Shown here: piece by piece, positions 18,735 to 28,247 of the stretch
Position numbering within the stretch: position 1 is the first letter of the stretch
Layout: each line of letters starts with the position of its first letter
DNA from: JADLHS01 sp049840435
Lineage (GTDB): Bacteria > Verrucomicrobiota > Verrucomicrobiia > Limisphaerales > JADLHS01
Direction: 5' to 3'
Length of the DNA stretch: 64,000 nucleotides
Assembly: GCA_049840435.1 (NCBI GenBank)
Contig: JASGKY010000020.1
Span: forward strand, 286,208 to 350,207
Made by a program: the position numbers and the translations under genes
The notes under the pieces: model-generated
Told to the model about the DNA's origin: nothing
What the model saw: the letters and a program-made list of their open reading frames with translations, nothing else
The model's database searches: none

Positions 18735-19730
18735 ATGAAAAACAAACTGCTGGCTCTGAGTGTCGGCGTGCTGCTTGCCGCCCCGACGTTGCAAGGGGCG
18801 GAGCGCAAACTCTTGAACGCTTCGTTCGACATCGCGCGTGAGTTGTTCAGCCAGGTCAATCCGGCTTTCGCGGCGCAATGGGAGAAACAGTCCGGGGAGA
18901 AGATTGTCATCAATCAATCGCACGCAGGATCGAGCAAGCAGGCGCGGGCGGTGATTGACGGGCTGGAGGCGGATGTCATCACGTTCAATCAGGTGACGGA
19001 CATCGAAGCAGTCGCGGCGAAAGGCGGTGTAGCGGCGGATTGGCGGCAACGCTTTCCGAACAACAGCGCGCCATACACCTCGACGATCGTGTTCCTTGTG
19101 CGCAAAGGAAATCCCAAGGGTATCAAGGATTGGAACGACTTGGTGAAACCGGGCGTCAGCGTCATTGTGCCGAATCCGAAGACTTCGGGGAACGGTCGTT
19201 ACAGTTATCTCGCGGCGTATGCCTACGCGTTGAAACATAACAACGGTGACGAGGCGAAGGCGCGCGAGTTTGTGACGGCGTTGTTCAAGAATGTGCCGTT
19301 GCTGGATTCCGGTGGTCGCGGTGCAACGACGTCGTTCGCTGAACGCGAAATCGGCGACGTGTTGCTGACGTTCGAGGCAGAGGTGTTTTTGACGATCAAG
19401 GAATTCGGTGCGGGCAAGTTCGACGCCGTCGTGCCGTCCTACAGCATCGAAGCGGAAATGCCGGTGGCGGTGGTCGAGCGGGTGACGAAGCGCCGCGATT
19501 CAACCAAGGCTGCGACTGCGTATCTGCAATTCCTCTACTCCGACGAAGGGCAGGAGATCATCGCGAAGAATTTCTATCGGCCGCGCTCGACGGTGGTGGC
19601 GGAGAAATACGCCAGCCAGTTTGGCAAGCTGGAACTGTTCTCGGTGGACACGGTCTTTGGCGGCTGGCCTAAGGCGCAGAAGGCACATTTCGCCGAAGGC
19701 GGGTTGTTCGACCAGATTTATCGCAAGTAA
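18735..19730 (+). CDS. Sulfate/thiosulfate ABC transporter substrate-binding protein 2
   Basis: 331 residues; signal peptide LLALSVGVLLAAPTLQGAE. Same family landmarks as the upstream copy (NQSHAGSSKQARAVIDGLEAD, NPKTSGNGRYSYLAAYAYA, NFYRPR). The DNA at 19057-19130 matches 18031-18104 with only a few differences (over NNSAPYTSTIVFLVRKGNPK), while the rest is far more diverged. The specificity may differ between copies (sulfate versus thiosulfate or a related oxyanion), but this cannot be read from sequence. Confidence 0.92.
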   Translation: MKNKLLALSVGVLLAAPTLQGAERKLLNASFDIARELFSQVNPAFAAQWEKQSGEKIVINQSHAGSSKQARAVIDGLEADVITFNQVTDIEAVAAKGGVAADWRQRFPNNSAPYTSTIVFLVRKGNPKGIKDWNDLVKPGVSVIVPNPKTSGNGRYSYLAAYAYALKHNNGDEAKAREFVTALFKNVPLLDSGGRGATTSFAEREIGDVLLTFEAEVFLTIKEFGAGKFDAVVPSYSIEAEMPVAVVERVTKRRDSTKAATAYLQFLYSDEGQEIIAKNFYRPRSTVVAEKYASQFGKLELFSVDTVFGGWPKAQKAHFAEGGLFDQIYRK

Positions 19731-19737
19731 TCACGCC

Positions 19738-20556
19738 ATGACCACGATCTTGAATTCCCAGGTTTCCGAAGCGCCCGCGCGGGTGCGGTCGTTGAGCGAT
19801 TTTACCGCGTCGCTGGATGCGTTGGCGGCCAAGTCCTCCAACATCGTGGCCAGTCATGAATTGCAGTTCACGCGCGACGGCGAGGCTTACGTGTTGCCGC
19901 GCTACATTTTCATTGGGCCGAAGGGCGGCGACGTGCCGATCCGCCTCGGGATTTTCGCGGGGATTCACGGCGATGAACCGGAAGGCGTGCGCGCGGCGGG
20001 TTTGTTTCTCAAGCTGCTGGATCTCGCGCCCGAACTGGCGACCGGTTATTCGATCTCGGTGTATCCGGTCTGCAATCCCACGGGCTTGGAGGACAACACG
20101 CGAGTTTCGCGCAGTGGTAAGGACCTGAATCGTGAGTTCTGGAAAAATTCCACCGAGCCGGAAGTGCGTTTGCTTCAGGCCGAACTGCAATCGCGCTCGT
20201 TTGATGGCTTGATTACGTTGCACACGGATGACACCAGCGAAGGCTTTTACGGATTTGCTCGTGGCGCGACGCTTACCAAACATCTGATCGAGCCCGCACT
20301 CGCGTCGGCGGCCAAGTTGTTGCCGCGTGACAGCCGGTCGGTGATTGATGGATTTCGTGCCCGCAACGGCATCATCTCCGATTGCTATGAAGGCGTGTTG
20401 AGCGCGCCGCCAAAAGTGCGACCGCGTCCGTTCGAGATCATTCTTGAAACGCCGAAAGCGCCGCCGACTTATGTGAAGGACGCCGCGTTCGTCGCCGCGT
20501 TGCAGGCGATCCTCATCGAATACCGCGCGTTGCTCGCTTACGCGCCGAACTTGTAG
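19738..20556 (+). CDS. M14-family zinc hydrolase (succinylglutamate desuccinylase/aspartoacylase-like), active-site intact
   Basis: 272 residues from ATG 19738. Zinc ligands in GIHGDEPEG (HxxE) and a later His in LITLHTDD; CNPTGLEDNTRVSRSG holds the substrate arginine region; the catalytic Glu is probably in FEIILETPKAPP. It removes an acyl or amino-acid group from small substrates in related enzymes. The substrate is unknown here. Its place within a sulfate transport operon, 7 bases after the sulfate-binding gene, is unusual. Confidence 0.82.
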   Translation: MTTILNSQVSEAPARVRSLSDFTASLDALAAKSSNIVASHELQFTRDGEAYVLPRYIFIGPKGGDVPIRLGIFAGIHGDEPEGVRAAGLFLKLLDLAPELATGYSISVYPVCNPTGLEDNTRVSRSGKDLNREFWKNSTEPEVRLLQAELQSRSFDGLITLHTDDTSEGFYGFARGATLTKHLIEPALASAAKLLPRDSRSVIDGFRARNGIISDCYEGVLSAPPKVRPRPFEIILETPKAPPTYVKDAAFVAALQAILIEYRALLAYAPNL

Positions 20557-20563
20557 GCCAACC

Positions 20564-21397
20564 ATGACGCTTGTGAAAACAAAACTCACACTCGCGCCAG
20601 TCAGCCGCAAGCCGCAATCGTCGGATCGGCTGCTACGCTACTTCGACGCAGTGGCAGACAACTCGCGGCATTTGCTGAGTCGCGCGGTGAAGAAGTTCGA
20701 GGTGGACGGCGCGGAGTATGGCATCCCGCGTTTCATCTGGGCGGGGCCGCCGGGCGGCGGTGAAACATTTCGCCTCGGCTTGTTTGCGACCCTCAATGGT
20801 GACGAACCGGAAGGCGCGTATGCGTTGACGCGATTGCTGTCGCAGCTTGAAGCCTTGCCCGAACTGGCACGCGGCTACGCGTTCTCGCTGTATCCGCTGT
20901 GCAATCCCACGGGCTTTGAAGATCACACCCGGTTGTCGCGGGCTGGACATGCCTTGAACCGGTTGTTTTGGACGGATTCTGCTGCACCGGAAGTGCGCTT
21001 TCTCGAATCCGAAATTTGGATGCAGGCATTTCACGGTACCATCAACTTGCGCAGCGATGCGGACAGTGATGGCGTTTATGGTTTTGCTTCCGGGGCGTTG
21101 TTGTCGCGGGAATTGCTCGAACCCGCGTTGCAGGCGGCGGAAACTTTTCTGCCGCGAAATCGGCAGCGCCAGATCGAAGGAATTCCGGCGCGGCGCGGGA
21201 TGGTTTATGCCGACATCTACAATGCGCAGCAGGGGGTGTTGCGCGCCGTGCCCGGCTTGGAAAATCCACCCTTTGAGATCACGCTTGCCACGCCACGTCA
21301 CGCTCCATTGCATCTGCAAGTCGAGGCGCTGAATGCCGCGCTGCTCGCCATCATCGAACAATTTCGCCAGCTACAAGCCATCGGGCAGAACATTTAA
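20564..21397 (+). CDS. M14-family homologue with lost catalytic residues (pseudoenzyme)
   Basis: 277 residues, clear tandem paralogue of the previous gene (NGDEPEGAYALTRLL, CNPTGFEDHTRLSRAGHALN). Every catalytic position seen in the neighbour is changed: HxxE becomes NGDE (LFATLNGDEPEG), the later zinc His becomes Arg (INLRSDADSDG), and the catalytic Glu becomes Ala (FEITLATPRHAP). It is intact and in frame, so probably kept under selection as a binding or regulatory partner of the active copy (inference). Confidence 0.8.
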   Translation: MTLVKTKLTLAPVSRKPQSSDRLLRYFDAVADNSRHLLSRAVKKFEVDGAEYGIPRFIWAGPPGGGETFRLGLFATLNGDEPEGAYALTRLLSQLEALPELARGYAFSLYPLCNPTGFEDHTRLSRAGHALNRLFWTDSAAPEVRFLESEIWMQAFHGTINLRSDADSDGVYGFASGALLSRELLEPALQAAETFLPRNRQRQIEGIPARRGMVYADIYNAQQGVLRAVPGLENPPFEITLATPRHAPLHLQVEALNAALLAIIEQFRQLQAIGQNI

Positions 21398-21518
21398 CCA
21401 ACCTATTCAGCGCGATTGACTGGCAAAACTTTTGCCGGCTTGGCGGGTGCATCTGGCGAAAAAACCTTTTTGCGGAAGCCTCAGAAACCGCTAGCCTCTG
21501 CGCGCATCTCGACTGCTC

Positions 21519-22346
21519 ATGGCGGAAAAACGATTCAACGCATTGCCCGGGTTCGGCCTCACAATGGGGTTCACGCTCTTTTATTTGAGTGTGCTGGTGA
21601 TCATTCCCATCGGCGGACTGGTCGTGCGCACGCTGGGGATTTCGTGGGGTGAATTCTGGCATCTGGCGACGACCGAGCGGGCGATTGCGGCTTATAAACT
21701 GACGTTCGGGGCGTCGCTGGTGGCGGCGTTGGCAAATGCGATTTTCGGCACGTTGCTCGCGTGGGTGCTGACGCGTTACGATTTTCCGGGGCGACGTTTG
21801 ATTGATGCGATGGTGGATTTTCCGTTCGCGCTGCCGACGGCGGTGGCGGGTTTGACGCTCGCCAATCTATTCGCAGCAAACGGCTGGTTGGGCCAATACC
21901 TCGTGCCGCTCGGAATCAAAGGCGCGTTCACACCGCTGGGCGTGATGATTGCGCTGACATTTGTGGGGATGCCTTTCGTGGTGCGGACGCTGCAGCCGGT
22001 GCTGGAAAACTTCGAGCGCGAAGTGGAGGAAGCGGCGGCGACGCTCGGGGCAGGGCGGTTGCGAACTTTTCTGACGGTCATCGCGCCGACGCTGTTGCCG
22101 CCGGTCATTACAGGTTTTGCTCTGGCATTCGCGCGGGCCATTGGCGAATACGGCTCAATTGTTTTCATCTCAGGCAACTTGCCGTTCAAGACGGAGATTT
22201 CGCCGCAACTCATCGTGATGCGGCTGGAGGAATACGACTACGCCGGAGCCATCGCGCTGGCGGTGGTGCTGCTGGTGTTTTCCTTCGCGCTGCTGGGCGT
22301 CATCAACCTGCTGGAGCAGTGGGCGAGCAAATTTGTGAAAGGTTAA
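21519..22346 (+). CDS. cysT: Sulfate ABC transporter permease CysT
   Basis: 275 residues with six hydrophobic helices. The EAA loop is VEEAAATLGAGRLRTFLTVI. FPFALPTAVAGLTLANLFA and RAIGEYGSIVFISGNLPFKT are typical of CysT/CysU. Stop followed directly by cysW ATG (TAAATG). Confidence 0.94.
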   Translation: MAEKRFNALPGFGLTMGFTLFYLSVLVIIPIGGLVVRTLGISWGEFWHLATTERAIAAYKLTFGASLVAALANAIFGTLLAWVLTRYDFPGRRLIDAMVDFPFALPTAVAGLTLANLFAANGWLGQYLVPLGIKGAFTPLGVMIALTFVGMPFVVRTLQPVLENFEREVEEAAATLGAGRLRTFLTVIAPTLLPPVITGFALAFARAIGEYGSIVFISGNLPFKTEISPQLIVMRLEEYDYAGAIALAVVLLVFSFALLGVINLLEQWASKFVKG

Positions 22347-23300
22347 ATGGCAGGCATCGTAAAACGTAAACTCGGCGTGGGCCACGCGAAGTCACAGCGC
22401 GGCACGGAGGAATCGCCATTAGCGAAGTGGACGCTCATTACGATCGCGATGCTGTTTTGTCTCGTCTTCCTGCTTTTGCCGCTGGCAAATGTCTTCGCTC
22501 AGGCGTTCGCAAAGGGTTGGAATGTTTATCTGGGCGCGTTGACGCATCCTGATTCCTGGGCAGCGATCAAATTGACACTACTCGTCGCGGTCATCAGTGT
22601 GCCGCTGAACGTCGTTTTCGGTTTGGCGGCGGCGTGGGCGATTGCGAAATTTGAGTTTCGCGGCAAAGCGCTGCTCATCACGCTGATTGACCTGCCGTTC
22701 GCGGTATCGCCGGTGGTCGCGGGGTTGATGTTTGTGAGTGTTGTTCGGACTGCAGGGATTATTTCGGCGAATGGCTGGAGCGATCATGATATCAAAATCA
22801 TTTTCGCCGTGCCGGGTATTGTGCTGGCAACGGTGTTCATCACGTTCCCCTTCGTGGCGCGGGAATTGATTCCCGTGATGCAGGCGACCAGGCACGGATC
22901 AGGAGCAGGCCGCGCTGACGCTGGGTGCGAATGGCTGGCAAACGTTCTGGCTATGTGACGTTGCCGAGTGTGAAGTGGGGCTTGCTCTATGGCATCATCT
23001 TGTGCAACGCGCGCGCGATGGGTGAATTTGGCGCGGTATCGGTCGTCAGCGGTCACATTGCTGGCGAGACGGACACGATGCCGTTGCGCGTAGAAAAGCT
23101 CTACAACGAATACCAAGCGCGAAGCGGCATTTGCGGTTGCGAGTCTGCTAGCCTTGCTGGCGTTGGTGACGCTGGGCATAAAAACGTTTTTGGAATGGCA
23201 ACAACACCGTGAGTATGAATTGGCGCAACAGGCGACTGCAGACGCCAGTCTGAGTTCGACACCTTCTTCTTTCGAAAAGCAAAATGCGAATGAGTATTGA
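22347..23300 (+). CDS. cysW: Sulfate ABC transporter permease CysW (frameshifted)
   Basis: Second permease. FEFRGKALLITLIDLPFAVS and VPGIVLATVFITFPFVAREL are typical. The frame breaks near 22890 (EELIPVMQATR, then EQAALTLGANGWQTFW), near 22960 (VTLPSVKWGLLYGIIL in a new frame) and near 23120 (YNEYQA, then AFAVASLLALLALVTLG). Carries GEFGAVSVVSGHIAGETDT, the CysW signature. The stop TGA at 23298 overlaps the start of cysA (ATGAGTATTGA). Confidence 0.9.
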
Positions 23301-24397
23301 GATCAAAAACGTCACGAAGAAATTCGGCGAGGTGACGTTGCGGTGAACCGTGTCAATTTCTCGGTTAACGACGGCGAACTCATGGTTTGCTCGGCCCGAG
23401 CGGCGGCGGCAAGACGACGGTGTTGCGCATGATCGCCGGGTTGGAAATGCCGACCGAGGGCGACATCTTCATCCGCGGCCAGCGCGTGAACGATGTCTCG
23501 GTGCAGCATCGCAACATCGGGTTCGTGTTCCAGAGTTACGCGCTGTTCAAGAACATGAACGTGGCCAAGAACATCGCGTTCGGTCTCAAAATCAAGAAGT
23601 GGAAGAAGCCAGATATCGAAGCGCGCGTGGCGGAGCTCATCACGCTGTTCGGCTTGAAGTGGATTGGAGAAACGTTATCCGCATCAGCTTTCCGGCGGCC
23701 AACGCCAACGCGTGGCGATCGCTCGCGCGTTGGCGCCGCAAGCCGAGCGTGTTATTGCTCGACGAACCGTTCGGCGCCGTGGATGCGAAGATTCGCCAGG
23801 AATTGCGCGAATGGCTCGTGACCTTGCATCACGAGCTGAACGTGACGACGATTTTCGTCACGCACGATCAGGAAGAGGCGATGGAAGTCTCCAATCGCAT
23901 CGTGATTTTTTCGAAGGGCAATCTGGAACAGATCGGCACGCCGCGCGAAGTCTATGAACAGCCGGCCAATGAATTCGTGGCGCGCTTCGTTGGCGTCATG
24001 AACGTCCTCGACACCGAAGTGCGCGGTGGTGTGGCGCGGGTGAACGAGATCGAATTTCCTGCCAACGGTCACGCGGAAGGCTCACGCCTGCGCGTCGGAT
24101 TTCGTCCGTATGCCGTTCAGATTTCCAGATGACCTCAGTCTGCTGCCCTATCGCGCGGTGCTGCGGCATACATTCTTCCTCGGCATCTTGCTGCGGCTGG
24201 AACTGGAGTTGCCCTCGGGCCTTATCATTCGGAGTCGGATGACTAAGGAGGAGTATTCGCAGCTTGGATTGGAAGATGGGCGTGAGGTTTCTTTCCAGAT
24301 CCAAAATTATCGCGTGCTCGCTAGCGAAGACGCCAAGTTGTCGCCGGAGGTGGAATCGCGCTATCAAGCCCCGCCGTCGATCGGCGAGAACATCTGA
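23290..24397 (+). CDS. cysA: Sulfate ABC transporter ATP-binding protein CysA (frameshifted)
   Basis: ATPase driving CysTW. It begins MSIEIKNVTKKFGE; the frame then breaks about 23338, with the short piece VNRVNFSVNDGEL. Walker A is LGPSGGGKTTVLRMIAGLE; Q-loop in FVFQSYALFKNMNVAKNIAF; signature HQLSGGQRQRVAIARAL; Walker B LLLDEPFGAVDAKIRQELR; switch His in TIFVTHDQEEAMEVS. Breaks also lie near 23390, 23660, 23730 and 24130. The C-terminal TOBE-like part ends YQAPPSIGENI. Confidence 0.9.
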
Positions 24398-24493
24398 GTT
24401 GGCTTGTGGAGTCGTGCGGGTGCCGCTGCGAAAGCTCTCGACAAGGCAAATAACTACTGCTAAAAGCTTCTGGACATCCGGGGTTCAACGGCT

Positions 24494-25093
24494 ATGGCGC
24501 GACTACTTAAGACAAATGGGACTGGGGAGACCGAGGTTTTGGAACTAAACCTTGGGGTAAATCATTTTGGTCGCGACCCGGAGAATCATTTTCCTGTCAA
24601 TCATCCCACCGTTTCCGCGCGGCATGCAGAGTTAATCCTTACAGCAGATGGTGTGCTTTTGCGCGATCTGGATTCCACCAACGGTACCTTCATCAACGAT
24701 GCGATCGTCAAACAAGCGGTCCTGCAGCCGGGGCAGAAACTGCGGCTGGGTGATGTGGAGTTCGTGATCGATACCACGGACGCGCACATCGCCATTCCTG
24801 AGATCGAACGGCCGATTCCGGCGCCGCCCGTGGTCTTGCCAGACGGGGCAATGTTGTGTCAGCGCCATCAGGGATCGCGGGTGACGCATCGCTGTACGCA
24901 CTGTCATTCGGTCCTGTGTGACGCTTGTGTGACCCGCCTGCGTCGCAAAGGCGGCAAGACGCTCAAGCTTTGCAAATTGTGCAGTCATCCGGTGGAAATG
25001 ATTGCGTCGGAGAAGACGAAGAAGAAATCCTTCCTGTCCAAGCTGACTTCGACAATCAAGCTACCTTTCCTGCGTGGGAAGAAGGAATCGTGA
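24494..25093 (+). CDS. FHA-domain protein with B-box-like zinc finger
   Basis: 199 residues. N-terminal FHA domain (about 10-90): NHFGRDPENHFPVNHPTVSA, RHAELIL and LDSTNGTFIND are the phosphothreonine-binding landmarks. A Cys/His-rich segment (CQRHQGSRVTHRCTHCHSVL, then CDACVTRLRRKGG and CKLC) resembles a B-box or treble-clef finger. The C-terminus is basic (KLPFLRGKKES). Possible phosphopeptide-reading adaptor. Gap of 96 bases after cysA, so operon membership is uncertain. Confidence 0.83.
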   Translation: MARLLKTNGTGETEVLELNLGVNHFGRDPENHFPVNHPTVSARHAELILTADGVLLRDLDSTNGTFINDAIVKQAVLQPGQKLRLGDVEFVIDTTDAHIAIPEIERPIPAPPVVLPDGAMLCQRHQGSRVTHRCTHCHSVLCDACVTRLRRKGGKTLKLCKLCSHPVEMIASEKTKKKSFLSKLTSTIKLPFLRGKKES

Positions 25094-25104
25094 GCTTTTG
25101 TCGT

Positions 25105-25899
25105 TTAGTCGCAATGTGGTCGGCCCATCCACACACCTCGTAGTCCTGGCGAGAAGTTTGCTCCCGCCAACCGGGCCTCGCCGAAACAATTCCAGTTCTC
25201 CTGTAGCAAAGCGATGTCTTTCAGTCGCAGTTGAATTGCGCACTGCGGCCACGGCGGATGCCAGACGCGGAAGAATTTTCTCCGCCCGGCGACCGCATTG
25301 AAAGCCATGTAACGCTCCATCAACCATTCGTCCAGCGAGCCCTGCGCGCATGGTGCAAACGGAGAGCTGGACAGCGTCTCTGCTTGATACTCGAAGGCCG
25401 CTTTGGTTCGCATATCAGCCACGTGCCCGCAGCATTGCCCACCCGGCCCGTCATGCTCATAGCGGATGTGACCATGCCGATAGGGCAGGCTGAATGTGCG
25501 TGGGCCGAGTTGCACCGCGAGCCAGCTCGAAAGCCACTCGGCTAGAAAATGAATGCCCGGCTCGCCTCTGTGGCGGACATAGGTTCGGACATTGAGAAAG
25601 TCGTGTGTGGCGATGGGCTGGAACAAGAGCGCACCTAGTTTTCCGCCTAATCGCGGGCGCATGTTCTCCATCGTAAAGGCAACGAGCGTGATAAACGCCC
25701 GCCCACCATAAAGGTCGAGCTCAAACGGAACTTCGCGCTGCAATGCTTTGGCCTCTACCTCAAAGTGCAGCATCAGCACCCGCATCCAGTCGGCGAAGAA
25801 CAGCGGTTCGCCACGCCGCGACAATATCCTTTCCTGTGCGAGGCCACTTGGGGTGCGACTGACTCGGATGATTCGTTCGTCAGGCGCAGTGGCGATCAT
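25105..25899 (-). CDS. DUF2071 (YqjF) family protein
   Basis: 264 residues. Family features: FFADWMRVLMLHFEVEAKAL, GRAFITLVAFTMENMRP and FLNVRTYVRHRGEPGIHFL. YqjF-like proteins have no established function. Last gene of the GbsR-headed operon, 12 bases after the TIGR01777 epimerase stop. A second DUF2071-like protein is encoded two genes upstream. Confidence 0.85.
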   Translation of the reverse strand: MIATAPDERIIRVSRTPSGLAQERILSRRGEPLFFADWMRVLMLHFEVEAKALQREVPFELDLYGGRAFITLVAFTMENMRPRLGGKLGALLFQPIATHDFLNVRTYVRHRGEPGIHFLAEWLSSWLAVQLGPRTFSLPYRHGHIRYEHDGPGGQCCGHVADMRTKAAFEYQAETLSSSPFAPCAQGSLDEWLMERYMAFNAVAGRRKFFRVWHPPWPQCAIQLRLKDIALLQENWNCFGEARLAGANFSPGLRGVWMGRPHCD

Positions 25900-25911
25900 T
25901 CGTCCCTCCGT

Positions 25912-26851
25912 TCAATTTTCCAAGTCCTCCAAGGCTGCACGCAATTGCGGGAAGCGAAATTGAAATCCTGCTGCCAGCAATCGTTTCGGCACGACATGTT
26001 GACTCTCCAACGCCAGCGCGGCATCCGTGCCCATCAATGGAGCAGCCAGTCGCACGGCAAACACTGGTGCGGGTGGTGACCACGGACGGTTCAGTGCGTG
26101 GCGTAGTTCGCGCATGAAGTCGGCGTTGGTTGCGGGATGCGGAGCTGTCGCGTTGAAGTGCCGCTCCAGTGCTTGTTTTCAATCGCAGTGCAGACAATAC
26201 GATTGAAATCTTCCTGGTGAATCCAACTGATGAATTGCCGTCCATTGCCCACAGCACCGCCAAGAAACCAGCGGGTGAGTCGTGCGAGCGTGGGCAGTGC
26301 GCCACCGTCGCGGCCCAGGACAACACCCGCGCGGAGTGTGACACAACGCGTCACGGGCAGCGTCGTGGGATCGAGCGCCTCTTCCCACGCGCGGCAGGCC
26401 TCGGCGCGAAAGTCGACGCCGCTGGGCGATGATTCATCCCGAGGCGTTGCTCCGGTGTCGCCGTAAAAACCCACGGCGCTGCTTTGTACCAGGACTGTTG
26501 GGGGACGGTGGCAACGTCGGATGGCGGCGGTGATGGCGCGTACCGAGTTGACCCGGGAATCCACAATCAACTTCCGATTCGTGGGCGTGTGTGGGCAATT
26601 GATGGTGTGGCCCGCGAGATTGATGACGGCAGTTGCACCTTCAAGTTCCTGCGTCCAATCGCCAGGCGTAGCGCCGTCCCAAACCGCCCAGTGCACGTTG
26701 TCGGCTGCGACTTTTTTGATTCGCGTCAGCACCACCACTTCGAAGCCGCATGCCGCAAACATCTGTGTAAGGCCGCGCCCGATAAAGCCGCTGCCACCGG
26801 CGATGACAATCCGGGCAAGTTGGTGGCTGCTTGTGCCGTTATGGTGTTCAT
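25912..26851 (-). CDS. TIGR01777 family NAD(P)-dependent epimerase (YfcH-like), frameshifted
   Basis: SDR-type nucleotide-binding protein. The Rossmann motif ARIVIAGGSGFIGRGLTQ lies in a different frame from the ATG at 26851 (ATGA overlap with the upstream gene), so a break lies near 26825. VLVQSSAVGFYGDTG, LRAGVVLGRDGGAL and FISWIHQEDFNRIV are typical. Another break near 26165 leads into FMRELRHALNRPWSPPAPVF, the DUF1731 C-terminal domain. Substrate unknown for the family. Confidence 0.87.
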
Positions 26852-27564
26852 GTGCTCAGAGCGATTCGTTTACCCAATCGCCAGCGATAATCAATCGGCG
26901 CGACCTGCGTGGCGAGTTCAAGTTGGTGCGGACCGAACTGTTCCAGGAAAGGAAAACAACCCGTGCAAACGGTCAACGGTGTTTCCCGCCACTCGGTTTC
27001 ATTGCGAAAAACTTCGGCCAGACGTAGGGCTTTGGGATTCGGTGATAATCCGAGCGGACGGTATTTCAAAAATTGCGCCGCTTCAGTGGGCGAACTGAAG
27101 CAGGGGCTTGTTATCAAGCTGGCGGTTTCGCTGGTGCTGAAAGTTGCGTGCAGCTCTGCTGATGCTTCAGGATTGCGAACTTTCAGGTTCACGGCTTCGT
27201 TTGTTGCGCGAAACTCGATTTGCGAATGGTGAAAGCGGAAATCACTCAACCAGTTTCCGGTCGTGCTGATCAAGGCATTGTCTGCATCGCTACGGACAAA
27301 AAATAGCCCTTCAATGGGCGTGCTGGTGTTGGTCGCGCGAACGTAGAGTCGGTAGGCCACGTGAGTGTAACTCAGGCCACACCACGCGGGCAGACCGTTG
27401 GGGCGCATCGCTTCGATGCGGGAGGCGACGACGTTCCAGAAAGCCCATTGCCCGCGTGTCACTAATTCCAATCCCTGCGGAACGAGTTGTTCAACGGCTC
27501 GCTTGGGTGTGCGGTACGCCAGCAACACGCACGCGCTAATCCGTCCTTGCATCGTCAGTGTCAT
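26848..27564 (-). CDS. DUF2071-like protein
   Basis: 238 residues from ATG 27564 (MTLTMQGRISACVLLAYRTP). The segment LVPQGLELVTRGQWAFWNVV, then TGNWLSDFRFHHSQIEF and the conserved C-terminal LAPIDYRWRLGKR-like end (TQVAPIDYRWRLGKR) suggest a DUF2071/acetoacetate-decarboxylase-like beta fold. An upstream GTG-frame extension to 27657 overlaps the previous gene and is not needed. ATGA overlap with the epimerase downstream shows translational coupling. Confidence 0.7.
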   Translation of the reverse strand: MTLTMQGRISACVLLAYRTPKRAVEQLVPQGLELVTRGQWAFWNVVASRIEAMRPNGLPAWCGLSYTHVAYRLYVRATNTSTPIEGLFFVRSDADNALISTTGNWLSDFRFHHSQIEFRATNEAVNLKVRNPEASAELHATFSTSETASLITSPCFSSPTEAAQFLKYRPLGLSPNPKALRLAEVFRNETEWRETPLTVCTGCFPFLEQFGPHQLELATQVAPIDYRWRLGKRIALST

Positions 27565-27571
27565 AATGTTT

Positions 27572-28096
27572 TCAACGAAACCAACCGTTCGCCCGTAATC
27601 CAAACAACACGATTGCAAAAATGCCGTTGAGCGCTCCGAACCAAAGTGCCGCGGCAAGTAGTGGGCGCATGGCGAGTTGGTGGGCGCGCCAAATGAAAAC
27701 TCCAGCCATCGCCAGATTGGCAGTGAGCAAAACCGCGAGGTGAAACGAAGCGCCGGGTGGCAAAATGAGATTGGCCGTGACCGCGGTCATCTTGATCGTC
27801 ATGCCCGCTGCCATGGTGAGCAGGCACGCGTCAACCCAGGCCAGCATCGAGGGGCGCGTGCGGGTGACGGCCAGGAGCAGGAGCCCGAATAACACCCACG
27901 AGATGCCTGCGGCGATGCCGATGGCGCTCGCGATGGGAAGCCATTGCTCGCGTTGCGGTACGTGGGCGAAGCTCCATGCGTAAAGGGCCGAACCTCCAAA
28001 CGCAACTCCAGCCAGCAATAGACGATAGGGCCAATTGAGTGTCGTGTTGGTAGCCGGCCAATCGCCGGGTTGCATTGTGTTAATTTTCGTGTTCAT
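27572..28096 (-). CDS. Hypothetical four- to five-helix membrane protein
   Basis: 174 residues with hydrophobic helices at about 25-45, 60-80, 90-112, 118-135 and 145-165 (e.g. LLLAGVAFGGSALYAWSFA, GIAAGISWVLFGLLLLAV, LLTANLAMAGVFIWRAHQLA). No family recognised. It starts ATG 28096 and ends 8 bases before the DUF2071-like start, so it is within the operon. Confidence 0.7.
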   Translation of the reverse strand: MNTKINTMQPGDWPATNTTLNWPYRLLLAGVAFGGSALYAWSFAHVPQREQWLPIASAIGIAAGISWVLFGLLLLAVTRTRPSMLAWVDACLLTMAAGMTIKMTAVTANLILPPGASFHLAVLLTANLAMAGVFIWRAHQLAMRPLLAAALWFGALNGIFAIVLFGLRANGWFR

Positions 28097-28247
28097 GGCA
28101 TTTCAAAGAAAACAAGCGTGCGATGTTTTGGCTTAGGCTGCGTCGGCTTTGCCTTCTGTTGGTCGCTACGCTTGGTGTGGCGGCGGCCCCGCGTCAAGAT
28201 TGCAACGGCGCGAGCACATCCGCTGATGAATGGGTGGGTGGGAGTGG

